Source of the DNA: Lepidostoma basale
Taxonomy: Eukaryota; Arthropoda; Insecta; Trichoptera; Lepidostomatidae
NCBI GenBank assembly: GCA_022606425.2
Contig: JAHDVF020001364.1
Span: 806,001 to 870,000 of the forward strand
Direction of reading: 5' to 3'
Length of the DNA: 64,000 nt
Shown in pieces: positions 19,800 to 30,479 of the stretch (the first letter of the stretch is position 1; every line of letters starts with the position of its first letter). Below the pieces are notes generated by a model. The model had not been told where the DNA came from, made no database searches, and worked only from the letters and a program-made list of their open reading frames with translations. A program made the position numbers and the translations under genes.

Positions 19800-20144
19800 T
19801 ATTTTGTTTTATTTAGTCATTCATACATGGTTAGTTATAGCAATTATTATTCAGCTATGAGTTTTACTAACAAATTGTTGGTCACATTCCGCTCGCATGG
19901 AAGAATCAGCCCAGCATCCCTTATGTTCCAGACAAGGGACAGCTATGTACAGAAGTACGGAAGCGTAACTCGAAAGTTTGAGAATATGTTGGACCAAAAG
20001 TCGCTTCCTAACACATGTCGCGCGCCAGGAATTCTCAAACTGTGGTGCGAATAATATATTTTTTAAGCATTCGACCCGCAAATAGAGCGAATCAAAATGT
20101 GATTACTACTCAAATACACTACCCGTCTAAATATTTACTGACCA
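19800..20144. other. Unassigned sequence with a possible hAT end
   Basis: CAGGAATTCTCAAACTGTGG at 20028-20047 resembles hAT-type terminal inverted repeats. No partner end was found. The long plus-strand frame 19581-20054 is a chance frame crossing RTE-D. Confidence 0.3.
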
Positions 20145-20875
20145 ACTTACCATCACACCGTCTCCCCGAAGGGGTAGGCAGAAAAAATGGACTGCCACAC
20201 TATTGTATACTGACATACTTCTCTCACTTCCTCAACATTCTTGCATCGTGTCATGCACCCACGTCGATTTCTTCGACTCCTCACATGGCCAACATTTAAG
20301 ATTTGATCGATATGATCGTAATAATAATAATAAATTGGATAATTTATAAAGCGCCATTTTTATGAATTGTTCATCTCAAGGGCGCTTATCATACCACGTC
20401 TTGTTCTACTTCTAGTCCGTTTACATCATTTATTCATTCATTTTTTTCATGTGTCCAAACCCTTTCATTTTTTTGTTTTTTTAACCATTCTTTCTTCATT
20501 CATTCTTTCCATATGTCCAAACCATCTTAATGATCCTTTCATTGTTTTGTTCATGACACCATCATTCGCACCGCATTCACTTCTTATATTTGCATTTGAC
20601 ACTCTTATCGTATACAGATTTACCACACATTCGTCTTAGAAATCTCATTTCTATTGCATTTATTCTACATTCATCCTTCTTTTGCCAGTTTCATGCTTCA
20701 CTTCCATACATAAGGGTCGGCACAAGAACACCATTGTGCACTGCCATCTTAGATTTTTTGGATAGGCTTTTGTTTGCGATGACAACTTCAAGTGCACCAT
20801 TTACTCTGTTGCCTACCCCAATCCTTCTTTCAATATCCTTCTCCACTCTCCCATCCTTTGTAAACATACTTTAAA
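20145..20875 (-). mobile_element. RTE-A LINE 3' end with repeat H inside
   Basis: A long minus-strand copy reaching back to the LGSMFTKDGRVEKD-equivalent region at ~20870. Repeat H (20318-20392) interrupts it. Many stops. Confidence 0.75.
20318..20392. repeat. Repeat H (GCGCC hairpin)
   Basis: (AAT)n then TTTATAAAGCGCCATTTTTA, then CTCAAGGGCGCTTATC; the GCGCC and GGCGC arms can pair. Also at 37790-37890 and 46690-46775. Unknown family. Confidence 0.5.
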
Positions 20876-21234
20876 AAATTATTAATTTTTTCCAGATTTT
20901 CACCGTTTTCATAAAAACGAGAATAAATATTATAAATACATGTTTTAAATATATTTACATAATTTTACATAAAATGTTTATATTTGATAAAGATTTTTGG
21001 TGTTATTAAAATATTAATTTTAATTTATTATCAAAGGCATTAGCATACTAGGTCGATGTTTATTATCTTATAAATAAGTAATACCTTACATTTTGAGAAG
21101 CTCATGTTTAATGTACGTAAAGGGTGGCTCCTTCCCCGTGCACCCCTCTGGAGTAGGAAGAAATTAGTATTATACTATATTATAGTCTTATATTTAAGGG
21201 AAAGATACTCTGCCGATTGATCTAATGTGTCAAA
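20876..21234. other. Intron sequence, nothing recognised
   Basis: AT-rich with TTTAAATATATTTACATAAT; a GC-richer part at 21120-21160 (TGGCTCCTTCCCCGTGCACC). No ORF. Confidence 0.4.
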
Positions 21235-21840
21235 CAAATAGAATTTATAAATAAAAAATAATTAATAAGAATGAAAATATCTGTAGTTGAGGAAGATGAA
21301 GTGCGAACACAAACCAACAAAGCAACAGCCGTGGCTGGCTGCTTGCGCGACACCATATGGAGGAACAAATACATGCTAACCGAAAGTAAAGTCAAGATAT
21401 ACAAGACATGCGTCCGTCCCATCATGAGGTATTGAATAGAGGTCAGATCCGATACCAATAGGACTAAGAACCTTCTTAGAGTAGCAAAAATGCGAACCCT
21501 ACGCTCCATCGCAGGCAAAACCCTCAGAAATGAAACGATAAGGTCTGTCTGCGGTGTTCAGGACATAGTAAGATTGGGAAGAAGCAGAATTTATATAAAT
21601 TTGTGTGTGTGTCGCAGAAGTTGCGACACGAATGTTTCCTACATAATAAGTTGGAGAGAATGGTCGAGGGATCGATTGGCAGAAGACGACCTCGATAAGA
21701 GTACCTAGACCAGATTTACCGAGATATGGGCTGCACCTCCTATGCGGAGTTGAAGAGAGTTGCCGAGGACCGAGCAAAGTGGAAGAGGAGATGCGTCGCC
21801 TTGCTGCAGACCAATCGTTAGATTGAGACCGGAGAAGAGA
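21235..21840 (+). mobile_element. RTE-F LINE C-terminal fragment
   Basis: Across frameshifts: IYKTCVRPIMRY, TKNLLRVAKMRTLRSIAGKT, VCGVQDIVRLGRSR, then VEGSIGRRRPR and the final DRAKWKRRCVALLQTNR. It spans most of the region downstream of the reverse transcriptase. Confidence 0.7.
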
Positions 21841-21869
21841 AGATTAAAGATTAAATCATTACATATAAT

Positions 21870-22165
21870 GGCGGTGTTGAAGACACTGATGACGATAGCA
21901 GACAAGACACTGGGAGATCGTCTGAGGAACACCAGAATAAGAGAGATATGTGAGGTTGAGGATATTATAAGATGGAGCAGACAGCGAAAAAGGGACTGGT
22001 ACGGTCATGTTCATAGAATGGACACCACCAGACTCCCCTATATTGCATTGCATAATCAGCCTCATGGGACTCGTCATCGCGGAAGACCTCCTAAAAGATG
22101 GAAGGACAGCTGGGAGTCTACCTCACAAGAGAAGCAACACTCTGGATAACAGACCACATAGGTCT
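21870..22165 (+). mobile_element. RTE-D LINE C-terminus (best copy)
   Basis: The frame 21760-22149 covers LMTIADKTLGDRLRNTRIRE, EVEDIIRWSRQRKRDWYGHV, MDTTRLPYIALHNQPHG and GRPPKRWKDSWESTSQEK in order, with no stop. It is the least damaged RTE-D copy here. The 5' part of the frame belongs to the abutting RTE-F copy. Confidence 0.75.
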
Positions 22166-22619
22166 TATGTGTCTCGTTATGTGTGCAAATACCTTTGTTA
22201 CTAAACATGCCATTTTTTGTAAAAGCCTTTGCGGCGTTTATGTCAAAAAAATAAATAAAAGATATTGAAAACGGGTTTGATCACATAACAGAGAATGATT
22301 CAGGAATCATTTGCATATATTTCCTATACTCTGGATGAGAATTTTTGATTAGTTTGTAGAATATTCGAAAACTTTAAGGGTACCTCTACCTGGAAAGGAA
22401 CTTTTTATGTGGCGCCATTATTGACCGGGACGAAAATATAGAAACGAGTTGGGAATATATAGGATACAGAAGTCGCAAGAGAAAGGAAAGCTAAAGAAAC
22501 AGGACGCCTGAAACACGTCCGCCACACCGTTGAATCCTGCAATATCTAGATCGTTAACAAGGATAAAAGAGTAGTTATATAAAATAACCAAAGAAAGCAT
22601 GGTATGAACAAATTAATTT
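22166..22619. other. Intron sequence, mostly unassigned
   Basis: 22400-22600 contains wording (GCAAGAGAAAGGAAAGC, AAACACGTCCGCCAC) resembling a decayed RTE-like copy; no firm call. Confidence 0.35.
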
Positions 22620-23025
22620 AATACTAAAAGACGGCCACAAGTCGGAAAAATCGACGAGGGTGCATGTTATGATGTATGAATGAAGAGGAAGCTCGAGAGG
22701 TGTGTCAGGATAGAGCAGTATGGCAGTCCATTCCTTTTTTTTCTTGTATACAACAGGTCGTTTGAACCTATTTTCTGTATACAATTTTTTTTAAACTATT
22801 ATATTGATTCTTATGACATATGATAGATAGCCAATCTATCGCCATTTTATTGTCACGTGAATTCTACACCAGACCAAAGACAGTGTGACAAGCACACTGC
22901 CATCGCCGGGAATCGTACCCGGGACCTTCGGAATGGAAGTCAGAGCTCTTACCACTCAGCCACGAAGGTCGACTTATTACCTACCCATGCGGGGTAACGG
23001 CGTGATTTTTGGTTAGTTAGTTAGA
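22620..23025 (+). mobile_element. RTE-C LINE 3' end split by SINE-A
   Basis: GACGGCCACAAGTCGGAAAA to GGATAGAGCAGTATGGCAGT, then SINE-A (22741-22976), then CCTACCCATGCGGGG...(GTTAG)n. Confidence 0.65.
22741..22976 (-). mobile_element. SINE-A inside RTE-C
   Basis: Minus-strand tRNA-like head (A box TGGCTGAGTGG, B box GGTACGATTCC), body, and the longer 3' tail variant ending near TTGAACCTATTTTCTGTATA. The same tail variant is at 31500-31545 and 40260. Confidence 0.75.
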
Positions 23026-23084
23026 TAAAATAGATACAACAGATAAAAAAGATAAAATATAATAGATAAAATAGGAATTAACTT

Positions 23085-23905
23085 ACTAACTAACCATCAC
23101 GCCGTCTCCCCGAAAGGGTAGGCAGAGAGAATAAACTGTCACACTTTTACTGATGCGGCACTCCATCCTTCTCTTTTCGCCCCGCGGGAGACGCGGTGTG
23201 ATGGGTTGCGAACCTCATAGCCGCCAATAGGCATCTCCCGCGCACACTTCGATCGTCCAACACCAACAAAATAAATCCAAAACAAATAATATAAAATACA
23301 ATGACATAAAATAAAATACCAAAATAAAAGTAATTTAACACAAAATGTTATTTTTACATGGTGCACATATTGTCTATTTAATTTATGTTCCACGAATCCA
23401 CCGTTTTTTTTTTAATTTAGCACATAATGTAATAACACATAATGTTTTTCCGATGTTGCACATGTTGACATGGACGATCCGGACTATTGTGTTTATTTAA
23501 TTTATGTTACACGTATCCACCGTTTTTTAAATTAGCTGTTATATGATTTAATTAATGTTCCACGTATCCACCCTTTTTTTTTTGGCAGTAATTAGGCACT
23601 TAAAACCAACCAACACCAGCAAGAATTTTAAAAGAATATTGAAGAAATTATTCAAATTGTCATTGGAACAAATGAAAACTTTATTTTTACACCTGTCAAA
23701 ATTCTTTATATAAACGAAAAAACTTGTATAATTTTGACATCAAAACAGTACAAACATATTACGTCTCACAATTAACTATTATAAAGTGCGGCAACAATCA
23801 AATTGACCAAAACAATTCACTTATACACGTAAATTCTTCAAATTCACGGGAGCACCACATGAACCAAACCAAATTTTCAAAATCAGAATTATTGCTAATG
23901 ATAAA
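23085..23905 (-). mobile_element. Element b, long copy
   Basis: The minus strand ends in (GTTA)n after the RTE-type block. It contains three internal repeats of AACGGTGGATACGTG / AACGGTGGATTCGTGG, a CACATAATGTTTTTCCGATG module and an upstream part (AATTTGAATAATTTCTTCAA, CATGTGGTGCTCCC). It pairs in inverted orientation with 26055-26805. No ORF of note. Confidence 0.7.
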
Positions 23906-24369
23906 TGATAAAATATATGAAATATATAAAATAGATAAAAAAGATAAAAAAAAGTTAAAATATTGTAGATACAATAGATAACTTTGATAAAATAGAAAAA
24001 GTTAGAGGGTTTTAACGAGGCCGTTGCCTGGGTGGACAGATTTCTAATGTAGAATTAAAATACTATGGAATATCAATACTCTTATACTATAAAATTACCT
24101 TCGTAAATTAATTAACCTGTTATTTTAGGTGTTGTAATAGAACTTAGTCAGGACTAATACGAGTAAAAAATGTTTGTTTGTGTCCTTAAACTTAAGGTAA
24201 GCTGTTTGTTCTGGAGTTTAAGCCTGTGTTATAATGTTGTCTTTACTGAACTATTTTACATACATTATTTACGGTTTAATCCGTTCTCGTGTATAAACCG
24301 TCGTCAAAGATACGCCCTTTATACAGATGTATGTAGTAAAACGTCAAATTATATTTAATACTGCTTCAT
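23906..24369. other. Intron sequence; short AAAATA(GATA) microsatellite, otherwise unassigned
   Basis: 23910-24000 is rich in GATAAAAT/AAAATAGATA. A TACGAGTA octamer is at 24158-24165. Confidence 0.4.
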
Positions 24370-24600
24370 CTTGTTTTTCCTCTCCTACAGCAGCTCTAAA
24401 CAGGGGTGTTGTGCTGCAAATGAACCATTCTCCAAGGCTTTCTAGCCAGGATTTTCTTCTTTCTCCTGACAGTTCGTTTTCCGTTAATTTAACTTTGGAC
24501 AATCAGTTTCAGCACTTTGTATTTATCGTTTCTCGTAATGTATCTGAAGTATTCCAGTTTTCTGTGCTTTATGGTATTGGCGCTTTATGGCCGACACTGT
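24370..24600 (-). mobile_element. RTE-E-like LINE C-terminal fragment
   Basis: The rc gives RKSWLESLGEWFICSTTPLF and RAAVGEEKQ, the last part of an RTE-E type frame (compare SKQLFWLWNIR at 9900). Confidence 0.5.
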
Positions 24601-24687
24601 ACGAATCATGGGACTGCTAAGAATTCATTAATGATAGTTCTAACGAAATACATTTTTCAAATTTTCTATTAGACTCCCTCAGATTGC

Positions 24688-25377
24688 TTGAAGATTCAGA
24701 GCCAATGGATTAAACGTAACAAATTATTCTTCAACGTCTCCAAGTGCTTTGTTTTGTCATACACACGGGCATCGAAAACATTATACTTTCGCTATCTTAT
24801 GGATGGGGTACAGCTTGAAAGAGCTTCTACATCCAGAGATCTCGGTGTTCTGTTCGATGCTCAATTATCGTTCAATCTTCACATAGTTGCTCTATGTAAT
24901 AGTTCCATTAAAATGCTTGGATTTGTTTTTAGGAATGCCAAGATATTTTCGAACACACAGGTACTTCGGGTGTTGTACAATTCCCTGGTAAGAAGTCGGC
25001 TGGAATATAGTTCCATTATTTGGTCACCGCCTGGGATCCGATATTCTCTGATGGTGGAGCGAGTGCAGAAAAAAAATCTGCGCTATCTTTACCTCAGGGA
25101 GCGCGGTTATTACCCGTGGCTCTTTCCGACTGAATTCTTGCTAGGTATGCTAAGCTACCAATCATTGGAGAGAAGGAGAAATATCCACAAGGGAGTTCAC
25201 TTCTTTCAGTTGACTGGCGGCCGTATACAAAATTCGGATGTCCTGAGTGATGTAGGTCTATTTGACCCTGATCTTCGTGGAAGACGGTACAGATTGTTTT
25301 ATTTGCTGCGCTGCATAACCAGCCTGCCAATGGTTATGCCTGTGGGTAGGGCAATCTTATTGCTTTATCGGGTCGCG
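24688..25377 (+). pseudogene. CR1-like LINE reverse-transcriptase C-terminus
   Basis: The longest CR1-type segment in the window. In order: FFNVSKCFVLSYTRASKT, MDGVQLERASTSRDLGVLFD, FSNTQVLRVLYNSLVRSRLE, YSSIIWSPP, MVERVQKKNLRYLYLRERG, LLGMLSYQSLERRRNIHKG, and VMPVGRAILLLYR. These cover the thumb/connection region after the RT catalytic core, which is missing. The frame runs on without a stop into an RTE-A copy at 25378, giving a chimeric 267-codon ORF (24688-25491) that is accidental. Start codon at 24688 is not native. Confidence 0.75.
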
Positions 25378-25705
25378 GAATGCGGTGCGAATGATGGTGT
25401 CATGAACAAAATAATGAAAGGATCATCAAGATGGTTTAGACACATGGAAAGAGTTAATGAAGAAAGAATGGTAAAAAAAAGTATGTGTTAACGATGTAAA
25501 TAGAGCTATAAATAGAGGAAGACTGAGGAAAACGTGTCACGGGCAAATCAATCAAATATTGAATGTCGGCCACGTGAGGAGTCAGAGAAATCGACGCGCG
25601 TGCATGACACGATGTATGAATGTTGAGGAAGCGAGATAAGTGTGCCAGGAAAGAGAAATATGGCAGTCCATTCTTTCTGTCTACCCCTTCGGGGAGGTCG
25701 GTTTT
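25378..25705 (+). mobile_element. RTE-A LINE 3' end fused behind CR1
   Basis: ECGANDGVMNKIMKGSSRWF, RHMERVNEERMVKK, then frameshifted to the CQERNMAVH-equivalent and CCCTTCGGGGAGGTCGG. The (GTTA)n tail is missing. Confidence 0.75.
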
Positions 25706-26054
25706 GCAAATCAATATGAAAAACATTATTTTCTATGGAAAAAAAATCGAATTTATAACTTTGGTCACTATAACAACATGAGCCAATAATATTAACATGA
25801 GTGCCCGTCTTAACGGTGTAAGACCACGGATGCTGGCACGCAAAAATACATCTTACGGCGGTTGTATCAAGGGTTGAAATGCCCCGAAGAGGATCCCCGA
25901 GATTCTGATGCGATCGTAGCAAAGTTTTTTAATCAAGGTGGAAAGTGTTGAAACCATTTTTTTCTGTGGGAAACCCCAAAGTTTCGATGGGATGGCGAGG
26001 GAAGAAAAATACGAGGAGATGCCTCGAAATTAAAATACATATTTTTAAATAGTC
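25706..26054. other. Intron sequence, nothing recognised
   Basis: No known family or credible exon. Confidence 0.4.
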
Positions 26055-26805
26055 CATTATTTTCTGATTTTGAAAATTTCGTGTGGTTCATGTGGTGCTC
26101 CTTCAAATTTGGAGATATTTCGCGTATAAGTGAATTGTTTTGGTCAATTTAACTGTTGCCGCACTTTATAATAGTTAATTAGACACGTTATACGTTTGTA
26201 TTGTTTTGCTGTTAAAATTATATTTGTTTTATCGTTTTTATAAAAAATTTTGACAGGTGTAAGAATAAATTTTTCATTTGTTCCAATGACAATTTGAATA
26301 GTTTCTTCAATATTCTTTAAAAGTTCTTGCTGGTTAAGTGCTTAATTACAGCTAATTTAAAAAACGGTGGATACGTGTAACATAAATTAAATAAACACAA
26401 AAGTCCGGATCGTCCATGTCAACATGTGCAACATCGAAAAAAACATTATGTGTTATTACATTATGTGCTAAATTAAAAAAAACGGTGGATTCGTGGAACA
26501 TAAATTAAATAGACAATATGTGCACCATCTAAAAAGAACATTTTGTGTTAAATTATTTTTATTTTGTTATTTTATTTTATATCATTGTATTTTATATTAT
26601 TTGTTTTAGATTTATTTTGGGGGAGTTGGACGATCGAAGTGTGCGCGGGAGATGCCTATTGGTGGCGATGAGGTTCGCAACCCATCACACCGCGTCTCCC
26701 GCGGAGCGAAAAGAGAAGGATGGAGTGCCGCATCAGTAAAAGTGTGACAGTCCATTCTTTCTGCCTACCCTTTCGGGGAGACGGCGTGATGGTTAGTTAG
26801 TTAAA
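26055..26805 (+). mobile_element. Element b, long copy
   Basis: Plus-strand partner of 23085-23905 with the same module order and (GTTAG)n tail at 26791-26804. The 3' end abuts a Penelope-like relic. Confidence 0.7.
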
Positions 26806-26811
26806 TAGTCC

Positions 26812-27065
26812 ATTGTTTTGGCCGAAACAATATGATACCTTAACATTTTAAACTGTTTAATTAAATAACTTTGTCTTATGTATCACAATTGTATTTTATT
26901 TTACGCGACAGCTGTTTCAACAACCTATGTTGACATCATCAGATGTTACAATAATATCAAATGTCAAATTTTCGTGATTTTTCGAACCTTTATGTGTGTT
27001 TGTTCCTATGTAAATTTGAAAATTTTCTTTGATATAATTTTGAAGTTCTTGCTGGAGTTGAGTTA
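26812..27065 (-). mobile_element. Penelope-like relic with hammerhead-like core (family 3)
   Basis: On the minus strand 26942-26905 reads CTGATGA, a CAAC/GTTG stem, GAAAC, then AGCTGTC. Order and spacing match a hammerhead core with a two-base-pair stem III, but stem I is not evident. Related copies: 61541-61760 and 63055-63300. They share ATAGTCCATTGTTTTGGC at one end. Confidence 0.5.
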
Positions 27066-27299
27066 AATATTTTAATTAAAAGAACGGTTAGTTACTATTT
27101 ATAGGAGAAAATAATATTAAATGTGAAAAATATAATAATAATAAAACAGTAATTAAAAGCAACAATTACACATAATATAGAGACAAAACGATAAAACATA
27201 ATAAATTGAAAATGATAAACAATAACAGGAAGTAGATAACATTAATATGAAAGGTAACAAAAGTTTGATACGAAGCCATTGTTGGTGGTTTAACAGACA

Positions 27300-27395
27300 T
27301 AAAATTAAACATATTTTTCCCAGCTCCAAGCTTCACTTCCATACATAAGTATTGGCACTAGAACTCCATTATGTACTGCCATATTTGCCTCAGTT
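27300..27395 (-). mobile_element. RTE-A fragment
   Basis: AAGCTTCACTTCCATACATA and ATTATGTACTGCCATATTTG correspond to the MYGSEAW / MAVHNG segment in reverse. Confidence 0.6.
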
Positions 27396-27879
27396 GAAAT
27401 ATTTTTTCTTTCGTGCAATTAGTTACTTTGGATGAATACGACTTCGAGAACTTTCGAACTTTCCAGAATATCGCATGTGTTATGCGTCATGTCCTCGCGG
27501 TTTTCTTCCGGCGCGAGAATAGCCAAATTAGGGTTCTCAAAGTTGTCATACACGTTAAAAGCTTTCTCATATTAGTTTGATATCAACGCGGCTATTAAAT
27601 GCCGAGAGTTTGAGGGCCTTGCGAATGTTGGCGAACTATTGGAGATAAGTTTGTCCATTTAAAAAAAAGAGATTTCGCCTCGAGACAGCTGTTGTGAAGC
27701 TGCAGTTAGATTGAATCTCTTAATAAATTGAGAAGTAAGACATCAAATTCGAGATGGAATAAGAAATTAAGAATTTAGACGTTGTTCAAAGTTCTACCCA
27801 AATTGACGACATCATGGATCGTGCAGTAAATTGAATTGGCAATAGGCTGGACATATAGCTAGACAGGGCAGTATGAAAC
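27396..27879. other. Unassigned; RTE-like relic near 27740-27875
   Basis: 27740-27870 (GAGATGGAATAAGAAATTAA, GGACATATAGCTAGACAGGG) resembles an RTE GH-x-AR segment. The rest is not identified. Confidence 0.3.
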
Positions 27880-28267
27880 AATTCAAATCAGGGGATATTT
27901 CGAGAACTTGGCCGTGATAGAGGGTGTTGATCTTTTTATCCCTGATAGATTTCTCCGACAGCGACAGCACAGATTGTTTTACCTACCGGCCACCAGAACC
28001 AATCTGCCTCTGGTGACACCGGTGGGAAGAGCAATTAGTCTGCGCGCGGTCTCCTCGGAGATCGACGTCTTTCATATTAGTGAAGGTACATTCAGGAGAC
28101 AAATACTCTTGACTTTAGAAAGTATCTTGTCTTCTTAATGTCGAACCATCTCTAATGTGTTCCTGGTATTATGTTGTATTTTTATAATATTTTACCTGTA
28201 CTCAATAGATGCCTCAAACATTTTGCTGTTTGTAATGTATTTTGAGTTAATAAACTGATTTGATTTG
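27880..28267 (+). mobile_element. CR1a LINE 3' end
   Basis: Frame 27908-28138: VDLFIPDRFLRQRQHRLFYL, RTNLPLVTPVGRAISL; then the 3' UTR and (TTTGA)n tail. It ends in the same QILLTLESILSS C-terminus as the copies at 1778 and 51583. Confidence 0.8.
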
Positions 28268-28339
28268 AAAATACTTCAATAGACTATTAAAAAAACGATG
28301 ATTTTTTAAATTTAAAAATCATAGTCAACAAGTTAATAA

Positions 28340-28450
28340 AATGTTTATAGGCAGAGATATTCGAAGGAGAAAAAAATCGACGAGTGTGAGTGTCACGATG
28401 CATGAATGTAGAGGAATCTTGAAGGCATATTAGGATGTAAGATTATGAGG
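28340..28450 (+). mobile_element. RTE-C fragment
   Basis: GAGAAAAAAATCGACGAGTG, CACGATGCATGAATGTAGAG: the RRACMTRCMNVE segment. Confidence 0.6.
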
Positions 28451-28507
28451 ATCGATCCTCGAATGTCTCCTTGAATTACGATATTTAAAAAGTTTGAAAT
28501 TAAAATA

Positions 28508-28840
28508 AAAACTAACTAACTAACTTACTATCGTGCCGTTTCCCCGAAGGGGCAGGGAGAGAGGATGGACCGCCATATCATTCTGTCCTTACATACTTAT
28601 CTAGATTCCTCCACATTCATACATCCTAACATGCATGCTCGTTGATTTTTCCGACTTCGAAAGTGGCTGCCTTTCAGTATTTGATTAATTTGGTCATGCC
28701 ATGCTTTCCTTGGTCTTCCACGGCTTCTATTTCCACTCACACTGCTTGTATACAGCATTTTAACCATTCTTCTCTCGTCCATTCGTTCCATATGTCCAAA
28801 CCATCTCAGGGATACTTTTTTAATTTTACTTATTGCAATG
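28508..28840 (-). mobile_element. RTE-C LINE 3' end
   Basis: Minus strand with (GTTA)n tail. The frame 28869-28597 reads KVSLRWFGHMERMDERRMVK, YTSSVSGNRSRGRPRKAWHD, QINQILKGSHFRSRKNQRAC. It lies head-to-tail opposite the plus-strand piece at 28340. Confidence 0.75.
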
Positions 28841-29324
28841 ATCTGAAATAAATAGATTATAAAAACCAATACGAACTAATCGAGAATTTGAATTTTCTTT
28901 TTCAAATTTACAGTTCTTTCAAACTACGAATTGAGAATACAATTATTTTGAATTTAAACGTTCCGTTCTATTTTCAAACTGCGGCGTTCCTATTCGGAAG
29001 TGGCTGTTGTAAGTGTTGAAAATGCATAGATTTCGATAAAAGAACGAATTTTTAAATCGGAATTCGAACGTTCCGTTTTAAATATGTACCGCGTTCTCTT
29101 TTCAAACTGGTGGCGCTCTTATTTCGGAGTTGGGTAATTTTTTCAGTACGCGCAACGGTCGACCATAAAAGGTCTTCTGAAGGCGCTGGTTATTCTTACC
29201 ATTATCTGTTTTTTTGTTACATTTCACAACTTCTTGTTTAAGAGAAAGCCCCTAAAAATGTCTCCTCATATAAAAATATCCCATAAAAATGTTCCCTAAA
29301 ATTATCGCCCAAGACGCTCTGAAA
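28841..29324. repeat. Diverged ~105-bp duplication in intron
   Basis: AACGTTCCGTTCTATTTTCA...GGCGTTCCTATTCGGAAGTG and AACGTTCCGTTTTAAATATG...GGCGCTCTTATTTCGGAGTT are two diverged copies. Nothing else recognised. Confidence 0.4.
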
Positions 29325-29645
29325 CATATCTGGCAAGACACTACAAGATAGAATTAGGGACTCGAGGATAAGAGAGATATGCGGGGAAGGCAAAGAAGAA
29401 GATACTGGTATGCACACGTGAGGAGAATGGATCCCTCCAGACTCCCCCTCATTGTGATGCATGGCCAACCCCAAGGTAGACGATCCAGCAAGAATTCATA
29501 ATATCGTGATGCACGAGACTCCAGAGGGCCGTCGATAAGCAGGACGACCACCAAAAAGATGGAGAGAAGGCTGGTCGTCTTCATCACTGGAAAAAGTTGA
29601 TATCCTGCACAAACAGATCGCAAGATCAGAAGAAGAAGAAGAAGA
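29325..29645 (+). mobile_element. RTE-D-related LINE 3' end
   Basis: LQDRIRDSRIREICGEG, YWYAHVRRMDPSRLPLIV, then GRRPPKRWREGWSSSSLEKV and a (GAA)n tail, reading across frameshifts. Confidence 0.65.
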
Positions 29646-29762
29646 ATTTATTGTATAGCTCTCTAATCGTTACAGCGCTAGCCAAATCGATGTAAAGGGT
29701 ATAGCTATCAAATTGATTCTCATAACAAGTGATATGTAGCTAATCTACTGCCACTTTTTTTA
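29646..29762 (-). mobile_element. SINE-A 3' half
   Basis: The rc reads GTGGCAGTAGATTAGCTACA, then ATACCCTTTACATCGATTTG and GGCTAGCGCTGTAACGATT. The tRNA head is missing. Confidence 0.65.
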
Positions 29763-30478
29763 ATTAAACCATTTGTCGGAGTTTCCGGTTTAGATTATCG
29801 TTGCATAAGAAGTTTCTAATTTAATTGAATGCCATATATAGAATTTAACCAATATTTGTCGTAGTTTCAGGCTTAGATTATCGTTGCAAAAGACTGTTAT
29901 TATTTTATTTAATGCAGCACATCGCTTTAGGTTAAGATTATTGTTACGAAAGAATGTTATAATTGTATCGAATGCCATATATAGAATTTCACGAATATTT
30001 GTCGGAGTTTCGGGTTTAGATTATCGTTGCAAAAGACTGTTATAATTTTATTGAATGCAGCACATCGCTTTAGGTTAAGATTATTGTTACGAAAGAATGT
30101 TATAATTGTATCGAATGCCATATATAGAATTTCACGAATATCTGTCGGAGTTTCGGGTTTAGATTATCGTTGCAAAAGTCTGTTATAATTTTATTTAATG
30201 CAGCACATCGCTTTAGGTTAAGATTATTGTTACGAAAGAATGTTATAATTCTATCGAATCCCATATATAGAATTTAACGAATATTTGTCGGAGTTCGTCT
30301 CCCGCGGGGCGAAAAGAGAAGGATGGAGTGCCGCATCAGTAAGTGTGACAGTCCATTCTTTCTGCCTACCCTTTCGGGGAGACGGCGTGATGGTTAGTTA
30401 GTTAGTTTGTCGGAGTTTCAGGTTTAGATTATCGTTGCAATAGACTGTTATAATTTTATTTAATGAAGCACATCGCTT
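29763..30478. repeat. ~143-bp satellite array
   Basis: The modules TTGTCGGAGTTTCGGGTTTA, GATTATCGTTGCAAAAGACT, GCACATCGCTTTAGGTTAAG, ATTGTTACGAAAGAATGTTA and TGCCATATATAGAATTTCAC recur with a spacing of about 140 bp (starts near 29863, 30001, 30144, 30284). The array is split by a precise element b insertion at 30296-30405. An isolated related unit is at 9575-9640. Confidence 0.75.
30296..30405 (+). mobile_element. Element b, 110-bp 5'-truncated insertion with 12-bp duplication
   Basis: Only the last ~110 bp of element b, from CGTCTCCCGCGG to the (GTTAG)n tail. It is flanked by TTTGTCGGAGTT on both sides (30284-30295, 30406-30417). This shows that element b is copied by target-primed retrotransposition from its 3' end. 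Confidence 0.85.
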
Positions 30479-30479
30479 T

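Noticed and set aside
19581..20054. 157-codon plus-strand frame
   Set aside because: Its first half is the antisense of RTE-D; the rest has no recognised motif.
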